A stretch of 55,980 bases of DNA from the NCBI GenBank assembly GCA_043812795.1, contig JBDRLU010000054.1, forward strand, positions 1 to 55,980, read 5' to 3'. Both the position numbers and the translations under genes were made by a program. Every line of letters starts with the position of its first letter. The stretch's first letter is position 1. The DNA comes from JBDRLU01 sp043812795 (GTDB lineage Bacteria > Chloroflexota > Dehalococcoidia > Dehalococcoidales > UBA2162). Positions 31,215 to 39,501 of the stretch are shown piece by piece. The notes under the pieces were generated by a model. The model worked only from the letters and a program-made list of their open reading frames with translations. It searched no databases and was not told the DNA's origin.

Positions 31215-33603
31215 CCCCAAGTCCGCTCGCTAGCTTATCGAGGATTTGTTGCTGGACTTTGTTGACTTCCTCGTCGGTCAGCGTATGGGCGGGTGTCTGG
31301 AAGGTAATCCGGTAGGCCATCGATTTCTTACCTGCCGGCACTGGTGCACCTGAATAGATGTCGAAAAGGGCCACCTGCTCGACGAGCGGGAAACCTTTAA
31401 TCGTATCTGCGATTTGACGGTGGGTTACTTCATTACTGACCACTAAGGCGATATCCCTGACCACGGCCGGGAAACGCGGCAGCGACTGGAACTTCCGGTA
31501 GCCGAGAGTCGCCGGTAGGAGCAGAGCCAGGTCGATTTCAACCAGAAAGACCGGCTCGGGAATCTCAAAGTTGTCCTGTACTTTCGGATGGACCTCACCA
31601 ACCGTGCCGATGGCTTTACCATCCACAATGATGGCAGCCTGTTTATTCGAGTGCAGGCTGGCGTCGGCAGAAGCCTCGAAAGCGGTCTTGACACCCCATT
31701 GACTGAGAAAGCTTTCGACGACACCTTTCGCCTCAAAGAAATCAAACGGCCCGTCGCCGCTGAGCCACGACTTTTCCAGTTGCGTTCCGCTCAGCACACC
31801 GCACAAAACCTCTCGTTCATCGGGTAATTCATTAGCTCGTGGTAAATATACTCTGCCCAGTTCGAAAAGACGGTAGCTACCTTCTTCGCGGCGGCGGTTA
31901 TTGCACAGGGCCGTTAGCAGGTTTGCCCGCAAGTTAGGGCGCAAAACTTCCTGTTCGGTGGACATCGGGTTCATGAGACTAATAGGCGCTGGTTTATCAG
32001 AAGTATCTCCGGGTAATAACTTTCTAAGCATGTTGTTACTGGTCAGGGAGTAAGTGACTAGCTCTTGAAAACCGTACCCGACCATACATTGCCTGACTTT
32101 ACGTTTCAGAGTAAGTAGTTGTGACGGGTTTTGTCGTGGTATAGGCTGACTGAGCATCGTTATCGGAATGTTTTCATATCCAAGGATACGGGCGACCTCC
32201 TCAATGAGGTCAACCGTCAGGCGGATATCGCTGCGCCAGTAGGGTGCGGTGACACTAACCTCTGAACCTGAACCGGTTGCTTCACATTCGAAACCAAGTG
32301 AAGTCAGGGCATACGTTATCTGGTCAAGGGTAAACTCGGTACCCAGGACACGTTTCACTTCGCCGGTCGAGAGGTGGATAGGTTTCGTCTCGCGTTTACC
32401 GGGATACACATCGACCACGCCTTTAGCTGCTTCCCCACCACCCAACTCGACAATCAATTGCGTAGCCCGTTTTAGGGCAGGCATGGTCAATTCGGCGCGG
32501 ATGCCTCGCTCAAAACGCACGCAGGCTTCGCTGGGCAACTCTAATGTTCTTCCGGTATAATGGATGCTCGTCGGATTGAAGCTGGCGGCTTCGAGCAGTA
32601 TTTCCGTCGTCCCGCTGGTCACTTCACTATTGAGGCCACCCATAACCCCGGCCACGGCTACCGCTCGCTCGGCATCGGCGATAACCAGCATCTCTTCGGT
32701 GAGGTTACGGTCATTACCATCGAGTGAAATAATACTCTCCCCATCGGCGGCGCGGCGTACGATGATTTTCTTCCCTCGAAGCCTCTCGTAATCGAAGGAA
32801 TGGAGCGGCTGCCCGTATTCCAGCATCACGTAGTTGGTCACATCGACGATATTATTTATCGGCCGCATACCGCTGGCTAAAAGTCGCTGCTGTATCCAGT
32901 CGGGAGACTCAGCGATTTTGACGCCGGTAATGAGGCTAGCACAATAGCGGGGGCAGAGGTCGGGCGCCAGGATTTCCACAGAAATATGCTGTTCAACCGG
33001 CGATGCCGACTCAGGGTAAGTAAGCTCGGGTAGATGTAAATTCTGTCCGGTGAGAGCGGCAATCTCTCTGGCGATGCCGATGGTACAAAGACAATCGGGC
33101 CGGTTAGGCGTTACTTCTAAATTAAAAATGGCGTCGCCCAGATAATCGCTGAGTGGCGTCCCTACCGGCGCGTCTTCGGGCAAAACCAGGATGCCTTCGT
33201 GCCGGTCGGATATACCTAGCTCTTTTTCCGAGCAGACCATGCCGGCGGAGACAACGCCGCGAATTTTAGCCGGCTTCAGCACCGCTACCTGGCCGTTATG
33301 CCCGTCAATGAGTTGTGCGCCGACATGAGCAAAGGCGATTTTATCTCCCACGTTGAGATTGGGGGCGCCGCAGACCACCGTTTCTTCGCCTGTGCCTAAA
33401 TCCACCGTTGCCAGGCGGAGGCGGTCGGCATTGGGGTGGGGATTGATGGTTTTAAGTTGACCGATGACCACATGGTCCCAGCTGCCACCGATGATTTCAG
33501 TGCCTTTGACCTCGAGTCCGGCCATGGTCAGCCGTCGTGCCAACTCGGCGGGACTCAGGTTAATATCCACGTATGATTTAAGCCATTTAAGAGAAACTTT
33601 CAT
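31198..33603 (-). CDS. pheT: Phenylalanyl-tRNA synthetase beta subunit
   Basis: 801 residues, normal for the bacterial beta chain. Domains in order: N-terminal tRNA-binding (EMAP-like) domain (about 40-150: VVIGQLKTINPHPNADRLRLATVDLG), B3/B4 editing domain (about 205-380), B5 (about 400-475), the core beta domain (about 485-690) and the C-terminal anticodon-binding FDX-ACB domain (about 705-800). With PheS it forms the alpha2-beta2 enzyme. It starts 15 bases after pheS. Confidence 0.97.
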   Translation of the reverse strand: MKVSLKWLKSYVDINLSPAELARRLTMAGLEVKGTEIIGGSWDHVVIGQLKTINPHPNADRLRLATVDLGTGEETVVCGAPNLNVGDKIAFAHVGAQLIDGHNGQVAVLKPAKIRGVVSAGMVCSEKELGISDRHEGILVLPEDAPVGTPLSDYLGDAIFNLEVTPNRPDCLCTIGIAREIAALTGQNLHLPELTYPESASPVEQHISVEILAPDLCPRYCASLITGVKIAESPDWIQQRLLASGMRPINNIVDVTNYVMLEYGQPLHSFDYERLRGKKIIVRRAADGESIISLDGNDRNLTEEMLVIADAERAVAVAGVMGGLNSEVTSGTTEILLEAASFNPTSIHYTGRTLELPSEACVRFERGIRAELTMPALKRATQLIVELGGGEAAKGVVDVYPGKRETKPIHLSTGEVKRVLGTEFTLDQITYALTSLGFECEATGSGSEVSVTAPYWRSDIRLTVDLIEEVARILGYENIPITMLSQPIPRQNPSQLLTLKRKVRQCMVGYGFQELVTYSLTSNNMLRKLLPGDTSDKPAPISLMNPMSTEQEVLRPNLRANLLTALCNNRRREEGSYRLFELGRVYLPRANELPDEREVLCGVLSGTQLEKSWLSGDGPFDFFEAKGVVESFLSQWGVKTAFEASADASLHSNKQAAIIVDGKAIGTVGEVHPKVQDNFEIPEPVFLVEIDLALLLPATLGYRKFQSLPRFPAVVRDIALVVSNEVTHRQIADTIKGFPLVEQVALFDIYSGAPVPAGKKSMAYRITFQTPAHTLTDEEVNKVQQQILDKLASGLGATLRQ

Positions 33604-33618
33604 TTCGCTCTTTCAATA

Positions 33619-34656
33619 TTAGAACTGTCTCAAAAATCTCAGGTCGCTACCGTAGAATAATCGTATATCATCGATGCCGTAACGCAGCATGTGGGGGCGT
33701 TCGACCCCAATGCCGAAGGCAAAGCTGGTATAGACCTGCGGGTCGATACCGCCACGGCGTAATACGTCGGGATGAGTCATCCCGGCACCCAATATTTCCA
33801 ACCAGCCGCTATTTCCACAGAGACGGCAGCCCTGGCCATGACAGGCGGCACATTCGATAGCCATCTCCACACCGGGCTCGACGAAGGGGAAATAGTCGCA
33901 GCGGAAACGGACACCTCTATCCTCGCCGAAGAAACGGCGGGCGAATTCATAGAGTGTCCCTTTCAGGTCAGCCATGGTAATTCCTTTGTCCACAGCCAGG
34001 CCGTCAACCTGATGGAACATCGGTAAATGAGTGGCGTCGGTCGCTTCGTAGCGGTAGATTTTTCCTGGTGAGATTACTCTGATGGGAGGTTTCGTACTTT
34101 CAATGACCCGGGCTGACACCGCCGTCGTGTGGGTACGTAGTAACTTTGCTCTTCCTTCGTCCGGCGTAGTACTTTCGACCCAGAAAGTAGACATACTGTC
34201 GCGGGCCGGGTGTTCTTTGGGAATGTTCAGCGCTTCGAAATTATAGTAGTCCCATTCAACTTCAGGCCCTTCTTGTACCTGAAAGCCCATGGAAGCAAAG
34301 ATGTCGCAGATTTCTTGGATAGTCTGCGTAATGGGATGCAAATGTCCGATAGGAGAAGGCCGGCCAGGTAGCGTGATGTCAAAAGCCTCTTTTTTGGCTG
34401 AAGCTAACTGTGTTTCGTTGAGCGATTGCTCTTTCTGCTGCACGAGGCTTTCGAAGGTAGCTTTGACCTCATTCGCTCTGGCACCTAAAGTCTTTCTCTC
34501 TTCAACCGGTAAATCGGCCAGGCCGCGCATGAGATTAGACAGTTCGCTTTTGCGGCCCAGATAACGAACCCGCCATGACTCCAGGTCTTTAACCTGGGAA
34601 ATTGACTCTAACTCGCCCTGGGCACGGACTCTTATTTCTTCGAGACGCTCTAACAT
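33619..34656 (-). CDS. pheS: Phenylalanyl-tRNA synthetase alpha subunit
   Basis: 345 residues. An N-terminal coiled coil binds tRNA. The catalytic core has class II motifs: HPITQTIQEICDIFASMGF, motif 2 GKIYRYEATDATHLPMFHQVDGL and motif 3 FAFGIGVERPHMLRYGI. A CAACHGQGCRLCG segment (about residue 265) holds four Cys and may bind zinc; this insertion is not in E. coli PheS. The 143-base gap before it (34657-34799) holds no gene and no clear promoter, so it is probably read from the infC-rplT transcript. Confidence 0.97.
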   Translation of the reverse strand: MLERLEEIRVRAQGELESISQVKDLESWRVRYLGRKSELSNLMRGLADLPVEERKTLGARANEVKATFESLVQQKEQSLNETQLASAKKEAFDITLPGRPSPIGHLHPITQTIQEICDIFASMGFQVQEGPEVEWDYYNFEALNIPKEHPARDSMSTFWVESTTPDEGRAKLLRTHTTAVSARVIESTKPPIRVISPGKIYRYEATDATHLPMFHQVDGLAVDKGITMADLKGTLYEFARRFFGEDRGVRFRCDYFPFVEPGVEMAIECAACHGQGCRLCGNSGWLEILGAGMTHPDVLRRGGIDPQVYTSFAFGIGVERPHMLRYGIDDIRLFYGSDLRFLRQF

Positions 34657-34799
34657 TTCTTATCTTTAATACTTACTCAGCGTGAAATTATAGGTTATCA
34701 GCCGTTAAGGGTCAAGAAGCGTAACTGGACACGCCCGAAAGGACCAGTGGTATGAAAGCCAGACAGGAAGCGGCTGAGAAACCAATGAGATTGGTATAT

Positions 34800-35156
34800 T
34801 TACTCGGTCTTGGCTTTGATAACCGCTATCAAACTGGCGAAAGCTGCCGGCTCTCTGACGGCCATATCAGCCAGTATTTTACGGTCGATGACCACTCCTG
34901 ATTTTTTCAGGCCGGCCATGAACTCGCCATAGGGTAGCCCTGACGCTCGGCTGGCGGCATTGATACGGGTAATCCACAAACGCCGCATATCGCCCTTCCG
35001 CTCCCGGCGGTGGGCATAGGCATAGCTCAATGATTTCAGCATCGACTCGTGGGCACGGCGATAGAGGCTATGCTTGGTAGCCCGATGGCCTTTGGTCAGA
35101 GTAAGTACTTTCGTATGGCGGTGATGAGCCGGTACACCTCGTTTTACTCGTGGCAA
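34800..35156 (-). CDS. rplT: 50S ribosomal protein L20
   Basis: 118 residues, highly basic, with the family pattern MPRVKRGVPAHHRH..VL..TKGHRATKHSLYRRA and RRLWITRINAASR. L20 is an early 23S rRNA-binding assembly protein and in other bacteria represses its own operon. It follows rpmI by ten bases in the conserved infC-rpmI-rplT order. Confidence 0.97.
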   Translation of the reverse strand: MPRVKRGVPAHHRHTKVLTLTKGHRATKHSLYRRAHESMLKSLSYAYAHRRERKGDMRRLWITRINAASRASGLPYGEFMAGLKKSGVVIDRKILADMAVREPAAFASLIAVIKAKTE

Positions 35157-35166
35157 GGTATTCCTC

Positions 35167-35370
35167 CTATTTTATTCCGTAAGGTAAAAGCCGTCTCATC
35201 CGGGTTTTATCGCGGGGTGAAATCGGCATTGTCTCGCTGAAATGACTTTTAGTCCGCTTCGATTTATTGCGACGCAGATGGCTTTTTCCAATCTGTGCCC
35301 GCATAATTTTGCCGGTCCCGCTCATCGATAAGCGGCTGGCGGCGGTTTTATTCGTCTTAAGCTTTGGCAT
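35167..35370 (-). CDS. rpmI: 50S ribosomal protein L35
   Basis: 67 residues, basic: MPKLKTNKTAASRLSMSGTGKIMR, with the family ending RDKTRMRRLLPYG. Its first 14 bases overlap the end of infC, so the genes are translationally coupled; GGAAGAG inside infC serves as ribosome site. Confidence 0.97.
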   Translation of the reverse strand: MPKLKTNKTAASRLSMSGTGKIMRAQIGKSHLRRNKSKRTKSHFSETMPISPRDKTRMRRLLPYGIK

Positions 35371-35920
35371 CTACACTCTCTTCCTTTACCTTTTTCACTT
35401 TTGTGGCCGGAGCGGCGGCTAAGATGAGACTCATCCTTCTCTCTTCCATCGAGGGCTGCCCGTCAAGGACCGCAACATCTTTCAGCTCTTCAACCATCCT
35501 CTGTAATAATTTAAAGCCGATATCGGGATGCGTGATTTCACGGCCCCGGAAAAATATTACTACCCTGACCTTGTCCCCACCACCCAGGAGTTTCTTGACT
35601 ATCCTGGCTTTAGATTGAAAATCATGGTCGCCAATTCTGGGCCGCAACCGGATTTCTCTAACCAGAGAAAGCTTCTGACCCTTCCGCGCCTCCCGCTCTT
35701 TTTTATCCTGCTCGTATTTGAACTTCCCGTAGTCGAGCAAGCGGCATACCGGCGGTACGGCGGTCGGGGCTACTTCGACTATGTCCAGGCCATTCTTTTT
35801 GGCTAAATCCCGTGCCTGAAACAAGGGCATAATGCCAAGCTGTTCTCCCTTTTCGCCGACAAGACGTACTTCTCTGGCTCTTATCTCTTCGTTGACACGC
35901 AGCTTCTTAATTATGGGTAT
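35357..35920 (-). CDS. infC: Translation initiation factor IF-3 with a rare ATA start
   Basis: The frame has no ATG/GTG/TTG start before an internal Met at 35830, but that would cut off the conserved N-terminus. Reading upstream in frame gives KKLRVNEEIRAREVRLVGEK and GEQLGIMPL, the universal IF-3 beginning, up to a stop at 35926. GGGAGG is six bases before an ATA codon at 35920, so I take ATA as the start (an ATA at 35914 and ATT at 35911 are alternatives). That gives 187 residues. IF-3 rejects non-standard start codons, and rare infC starts (ATT, ATA, ATC) make infC self-regulated in other bacteria. The C-terminal domain reads KARIVKKLLGGGDKVRVVIFFRGREI. Confidence 0.9.
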   Translation of the reverse strand: MPIIKKLRVNEEIRAREVRLVGEKGEQLGIMPLFQARDLAKKNGLDIVEVAPTAVPPVCRLLDYGKFKYEQDKKEREARKGQKLSLVREIRLRPRIGDHDFQSKARIVKKLLGGGDKVRVVIFFRGREITHPDIGFKLLQRMVEELKDVAVLDGQPSMEERRMSLILAAAPATKVKKVKEESVDAKA

Positions 35921-35956
35921 ATTTTACCTCCCGCAGAGTAACTTTCATGTTGATAA

Positions 35957-35985
35957 AATATATCACAAGCGTTGACGCTAATCAA
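35957..35985 (-). promoter_or_regulatory. Predicted internal promoter before infC
   Basis: Minus strand: TTGATT (35980-35985), a 17-base spacer and TATATT (35957-35962). The leader to the ATA start would be about 30 bases. It lets infC-rpmI-rplT-pheST be made without thrS. Confidence 0.55.
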
Positions 35986-36039
35986 ATTCATTTATCCCTA
36001 AATTGCATTTAACTTATTGATTATGAGTGAGGGCCTCTT

Positions 36040-37803
36040 TTACTTCAACTCTTTAGCTCTTGTGGCAATGGTCGCCTTTATTTTCTCTTTGAACTCGCCA
36101 AAAGCCTGTACCGGTAGTTGCTCGCCAGTCCGCAGGCGGACGGACACTGCTCCTGAGCTGACTTCCTTATCACCGACCACCAGCATATACGGAGCTTTTT
36201 CCATCTGGGCCTGCCGGATTTTCGCATTCATGCTTTCCGAACGGACATCCAGCTTCACCCTGACGCCATCGGCTTTCAACTCGGCCTCTAACTTGCGGGC
36301 GTAATCAAGATGGCGGTCGGCAATGGGAATTATCGCTGCCTGCACCGGGGCCAACCATACCGGAAAGGCGCCCGCGTAGTGTTCGAGTAAAAAACCGATG
36401 AGCCGTTCGTGGGTCGCCAGCGGGGCGCGGTGAATAATCAGGGGACGCTCTTCTTTTCCTTCGTCATTGGTGAAAGTAAGCCCGAAACGTTCCGCCTGAG
36501 CGAAATCAACTTGATTTGTGGCGAGAGTGAACTCCTTGCCGATAACGCTTTTTACCTGTACGTCAATCTTCGGCCCGTAGAAGGCTGCTTCATCAGCCAC
36601 TTCATAAAAGGGTATGTGATGATGGTCCATTGCCTTACGGACCATATCTTCCGTTTTCAGCCATAGTTCTGGATTGTTGACATATTTCTTGCCCAGGCCA
36701 CTCACCGCATGGGTACTTAACCGCATGGTGTACTCTTTGATATCAAATAGTTCAAAATATTCTAGGTAAAGATAGACAACGCCGGCAAACTCGTCCTCGA
36801 ACTGTTCTTCCGAGCAATAGATGTGGGAATCGTTCATCTGCATCGAGCGCACGCGCATCAGACCCATTAGCTCGCCTGATTTTTCGTAACGGTAGCAGGT
36901 GCCATATTCGGCCAGCCGCAATGGGAGGTCGCGGTAGCTGCGCAGTTTGCTGGCATAAATCTTGTGGTGCATTGGGCAGTTCATCGGCTTGAGGTAGTAA
37001 CGAACACCTTCGACTTCCATGGGTGGATACATGCTATCGGCGTAATACGGCAAATGGCCGCTCCGCTTGAGAAGGTCCTCTTTGGTGACATGAGGGGTTC
37101 TGACCCTGACATAGCCGTGTCTGAACTCTGTTTCCACAGCCAGTTTTTCTATCTCTTCAATCAGAGCGCCGCCGTTCGGTAGCCAGAGCGGCAGACCCGG
37201 TCCCACCTCATCGTCGAAGGTGAAAATCTCTAAGTCTTTCCCTAATTTGCGGTGGTCGCGCTTCTTGGCTTCTTCAAGACGCGCTAAGTGCTCCTCCATT
37301 TGCTGGCTTGTATCAAATGCGACGCCATAAATCCGTTGCAGCATAGGACGGTGTTCGTCACCGCGCCAGTAAGCACCGGCGGTATTGATGAGCTTGAAAG
37401 CTTTGACCTCACCACTGGAACTAACATGGGGGCCGCGGCACAGGTCAACGAACGAGCCCTGCCGGTAAATACTCACTCTCTCATCGGGGATATCATCGAG
37501 CAATTCAAGTTTATAGGGTTGCGTTGCAAAAATACGCTGAGCTTCTTCCTTGGTTACCTCCTCCCTCGAAAAAGGCACATCGGCGGCAATTATTTCCTTC
37601 ATCTTCGCTTCAATTTGCGTCAGGTCCTCAGGTACCAGTGGGCGCGGTAAATCAAAGTCGTAATAAAACCCGTTCTCAATAGCTGGTCCGATAGCAAATT
37701 TGGTATCGGGGAAGATGGACTGGACGGCTTCCGCCATGATATGAGCGGCGGAATGCCGCATCACTTCCAATTTGTCTTCCTTTTCCTTTTCATCAGCACT
37801 CAT
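36040..37803 (-). CDS. thrS: Threonyl-tRNA synthetase lacking the N-terminal TGS domain
   Basis: 587 residues against about 640 for E. coli. It begins almost directly with the editing domain (MRHSAAHIMAEAVQSIFPDTKFAIGP), so the ~60-residue TGS domain is absent. The editing site His residues (HSAAH) and the Cys/His pair of the N2 domain (CRGPHV) are kept. The class II core has motif 2 (GTCYRYEKSGELMGLMRVRS) with zinc-binding NCPMHHKIY, and motif 3 (PLIIHRAPLATHERLIGFLLEHY). The anticodon-binding domain ends the protein. The upstream frame shows no TGS sequence, so this looks like a family trait and not a wrong start. Confidence 0.95.
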   Translation of the reverse strand: MSADEKEKEDKLEVMRHSAAHIMAEAVQSIFPDTKFAIGPAIENGFYYDFDLPRPLVPEDLTQIEAKMKEIIAADVPFSREEVTKEEAQRIFATQPYKLELLDDIPDERVSIYRQGSFVDLCRGPHVSSSGEVKAFKLINTAGAYWRGDEHRPMLQRIYGVAFDTSQQMEEHLARLEEAKKRDHRKLGKDLEIFTFDDEVGPGLPLWLPNGGALIEEIEKLAVETEFRHGYVRVRTPHVTKEDLLKRSGHLPYYADSMYPPMEVEGVRYYLKPMNCPMHHKIYASKLRSYRDLPLRLAEYGTCYRYEKSGELMGLMRVRSMQMNDSHIYCSEEQFEDEFAGVVYLYLEYFELFDIKEYTMRLSTHAVSGLGKKYVNNPELWLKTEDMVRKAMDHHHIPFYEVADEAAFYGPKIDVQVKSVIGKEFTLATNQVDFAQAERFGLTFTNDEGKEERPLIIHRAPLATHERLIGFLLEHYAGAFPVWLAPVQAAIIPIADRHLDYARKLEAELKADGVRVKLDVRSESMNAKIRQAQMEKAPYMLVVGDKEVSSGAVSVRLRTGEQLPVQAFGEFKEKIKATIATRAKELK

Positions 37804-37831
37804 TTTGTGAAACCCTCTATTTAAATAAATG

Positions 37832-37865
37832 AGAACCTCCCACCCGCTTCAGGACGAGAGGTTCT
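37832..37865 (-). promoter_or_regulatory. Leader hairpin of thrS (possible attenuator or control element)
   Basis: On the minus strand AGAACCTCTCGTCC pairs with GGGTGGGAGGTTCT, 14 pairs including three G-U, loop TGAAGC. It ends about 28 bases before the thrS ATG. The stem recalls the terminator half of a T-box leader, but no T-run follows, and I do not find the T-box sequence or a specifier stem in the ~70 transcribed bases before it. Confidence 0.45.
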
Positions 37866-37943
37866 AAATAAGTACTACAAATACATAATTTAGTCTGACT
37901 TGCTCACTAATAGGTTGACGAATTCAACAACTATTCAGGCTTT

Positions 37944-37972
37944 ATTATAGCAGCCATCAGCTATCAGCGCAA
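37944..37972 (-). promoter_or_regulatory. Strong predicted promoter of thrS
   Basis: Minus strand: TTGCGC (37967-37972), a 17-base spacer and a perfect TATAAT (37944-37949) with extended TG. The leader would be about 135 bases. Confidence 0.65.
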
Positions 37973-38008
37973 TTACTTGCACTGAAGTCGTTTAATAGCA
38001 CGAATTGT

Positions 38009-38100
38009 CATTCCGTGCTTGACGCGGAATCCATCCTTCTCATGAAGGCCAGCTTGCAAACTATGGTGCAAGTATTTCTGGATACCGACTTTCGTCGGTA
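38009..38100. repeat. Dispersed repeat, copy 2
   Basis: It opens CATTCCGTGCTTGACGCGGA and ends ATTTCTGGATACCGAC, TTTC, GTCGGTA, the same end modules as at 2142-2298. The inner part is different and shorter. It lies in the 37804-38288 gap between divergent genes, which otherwise holds only their promoters. Confidence 0.6.
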
Positions 38101-38165
38101 TGGATAGTATTTCTAAATGACCTTAAGGATCGCTTTTTGATGTCTTTTCCTAAAGTCCCTGACCA

Positions 38166-38195
38166 TTGACGGCGAAAAAAGAATGCGGTTATACT
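38166..38195 (+). promoter_or_regulatory. Predicted promoter of the ferritin-like pair
   Basis: TTGACG (38166-38171), an 18-base spacer and TATACT (38190-38195), 94 bases before the ATG at 38289. TAGTTACG occurs twice in the leader (near 38201 and 38230). Confidence 0.55.
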
Positions 38196-38288
38196 GAAAT
38201 TAGTTACGCATAACCGTTTATTAAGAAGGTAGTTACGACTGGCTACTTTTGTCCACCGGGCGGAGAATTTACCTACAGGAGTACAAAA

Positions 38289-38819
38289 ATGGCAAACGAG
38301 CAAGAAAGAACATTAGCCGCTCTGCAAACTGCTGTGCAGATGGAAATTAGGGGTAAACAGTACTACCGTAAAGCCAGCCAGACCAGCAGCAACAAATGGG
38401 GCAAGAAATTATTGCAGACACTGGCCGGTGAAGAAGACCGCCATCGCCGGCGGTTCGAGGAAATCTACGAAGCTCTCAGGGTCAAAAACACCTGGCCAAA
38501 TTTAACCTCTCCGCTCAAAAGCAGCCGGCAGGTAAAAGACTTGTTTGCCAGAATAAATCGAGAAACAGATTCCAGCCACCGTCCCCCGGCGGCCGAGCTT
38601 AGCCATGTCGAGAAAGCAATGGCCATGGAAAACGAAACGTTTGACTTTTATAAGGGTGAGGGAGCAAAGGCGGCTTCCGCAGTTGAAAAGGACTTTTATG
38701 AAAGTATTGCTGCCGAAGAAAAGGAGCATTACCTGGCCCTTCTCGATTATTACGAATACTTGAAAAACCCGGCAGCGTGGTTTGTTAGATCGGAGCACCC
38801 TGCTCTTGATGGCGGATGA
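38289..38819 (+). CDS. Rubrerythrin-like ferritin-superfamily protein
   Basis: 176 residues with AGGAG before the ATG. A four-helix diiron bundle is indicated by two Glu...ExxH units: EIRGKQYY with GEEDRHRRRFEEI, and ENETFDFY with AEEKEHYLALLDYYEYL. The C-terminal rubredoxin domain of classical rubrerythrin is absent. Such proteins commonly reduce peroxide or handle iron in anaerobes. The linker between the helix pairs (about residues 65-105) is longer than usual. It precedes a second ferritin-like gene, so the two may form an oxidative-stress unit. Confidence 0.82.
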   Translation: MANEQERTLAALQTAVQMEIRGKQYYRKASQTSSNKWGKKLLQTLAGEEDRHRRRFEEIYEALRVKNTWPNLTSPLKSSRQVKDLFARINRETDSSHRPPAAELSHVEKAMAMENETFDFYKGEGAKAASAVEKDFYESIAAEEKEHYLALLDYYEYLKNPAAWFVRSEHPALDGG

Positions 38820-38940
38820 GAAAATGGCGCGTCTAAAATTCCGGAGAAGGAGGATTTTGTAGTAAAAAAAGAGGATTAGACTATTAAGGAGTTTCTTGAA
38901 AGAAAACCATGGCAGATACGGGTATTTGGAGGTAAAAATA

Positions 38941-39393
38941 ATGGCAGGCAAGAGCGACTCGGTTACCAAAGTCTCGAATAAATTACTTGACCAGCTCAAC
39001 GTAGCCATCGCACGTGAGCTTCAGGTAGCTATCCAGTACATGTGGCAGCATGTCCAGTGGGGTGGTGTGAAAGGCTTTGCCGTCCACGATGAACTAAAGT
39101 CCATCGGCATTACGGAAATGAAACACGCTGAAGCCATTGCCGAGCGACTCTATTACCTCGGCGGTATTCCGACAACTAAACCAAGCCCCATTTTCGTCGG
39201 TAAGACTCTCAAAGAGATGATTCAACAGGACGTCAAGGATGAAGCCGGTGCGATTGATCTCTACAAGAAGATTCAAGAGGCGGCGCTGAAGGAAGGCGAT
39301 GTCACGACCAGTTTCCTTTTCAAACAGATATTACAGCAGGAAGAGGAACATCACGATACCTTCACCACATTATTGGAAGACCTGAGAGCTTAA
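38941..39393 (+). CDS. Bacterioferritin-like diiron protein
   Basis: 150 residues from the ATG at 38941 with GGAGG eight bases upstream; the frame extends 15 codons further but without a ribosome site. The bacterioferritin/Dps-like four-helix pattern is visible: LLDQLNVAIARELQVAIQYMWQH, TEMKHAEAIAERLYYLGG, KDEAGAIDLYKKI and LQQEEEHHDTFTTLLEDL. The Glu and ExxH residues for a diiron ferroxidase centre are present. It would store iron or detoxify peroxide or oxygen. A terminator follows. Confidence 0.85.
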   Translation: MAGKSDSVTKVSNKLLDQLNVAIARELQVAIQYMWQHVQWGGVKGFAVHDELKSIGITEMKHAEAIAERLYYLGGIPTTKPSPIFVGKTLKEMIQQDVKDEAGAIDLYKKIQEAALKEGDVTTSFLFKQILQQEEEHHDTFTTLLEDLRA

Positions 39394-39419
39394 TAAGGCC
39401 CAAAGAGAAAAGAACATCA

Positions 39420-39452
39420 AAATCGGCACACTGTGTAGCAGTGTGCCGATTT
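39420..39452. terminator. Intrinsic terminator between convergent genes
   Basis: AAATCGGCACACTG, loop TGTAG, CAGTGTGCCGATTT: a perfect 14-bp stem with A/T at both ends, usable by the ferritin-like gene and by the minus-strand regulator ending at 39502. Confidence 0.85.
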
Positions 39453-39501
39453 CTAATATTCGGAAAACTCAAGGCTGATTCTTGCTATTGGAACTGACCT
39501 C

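Noticed and set aside
37803..37949. Full T-box riboswitch upstream of thrS
   Set aside because: No stem I, specifier loop or AGGGTGGNACCGCG box could be found, and the hairpin has no T-run.
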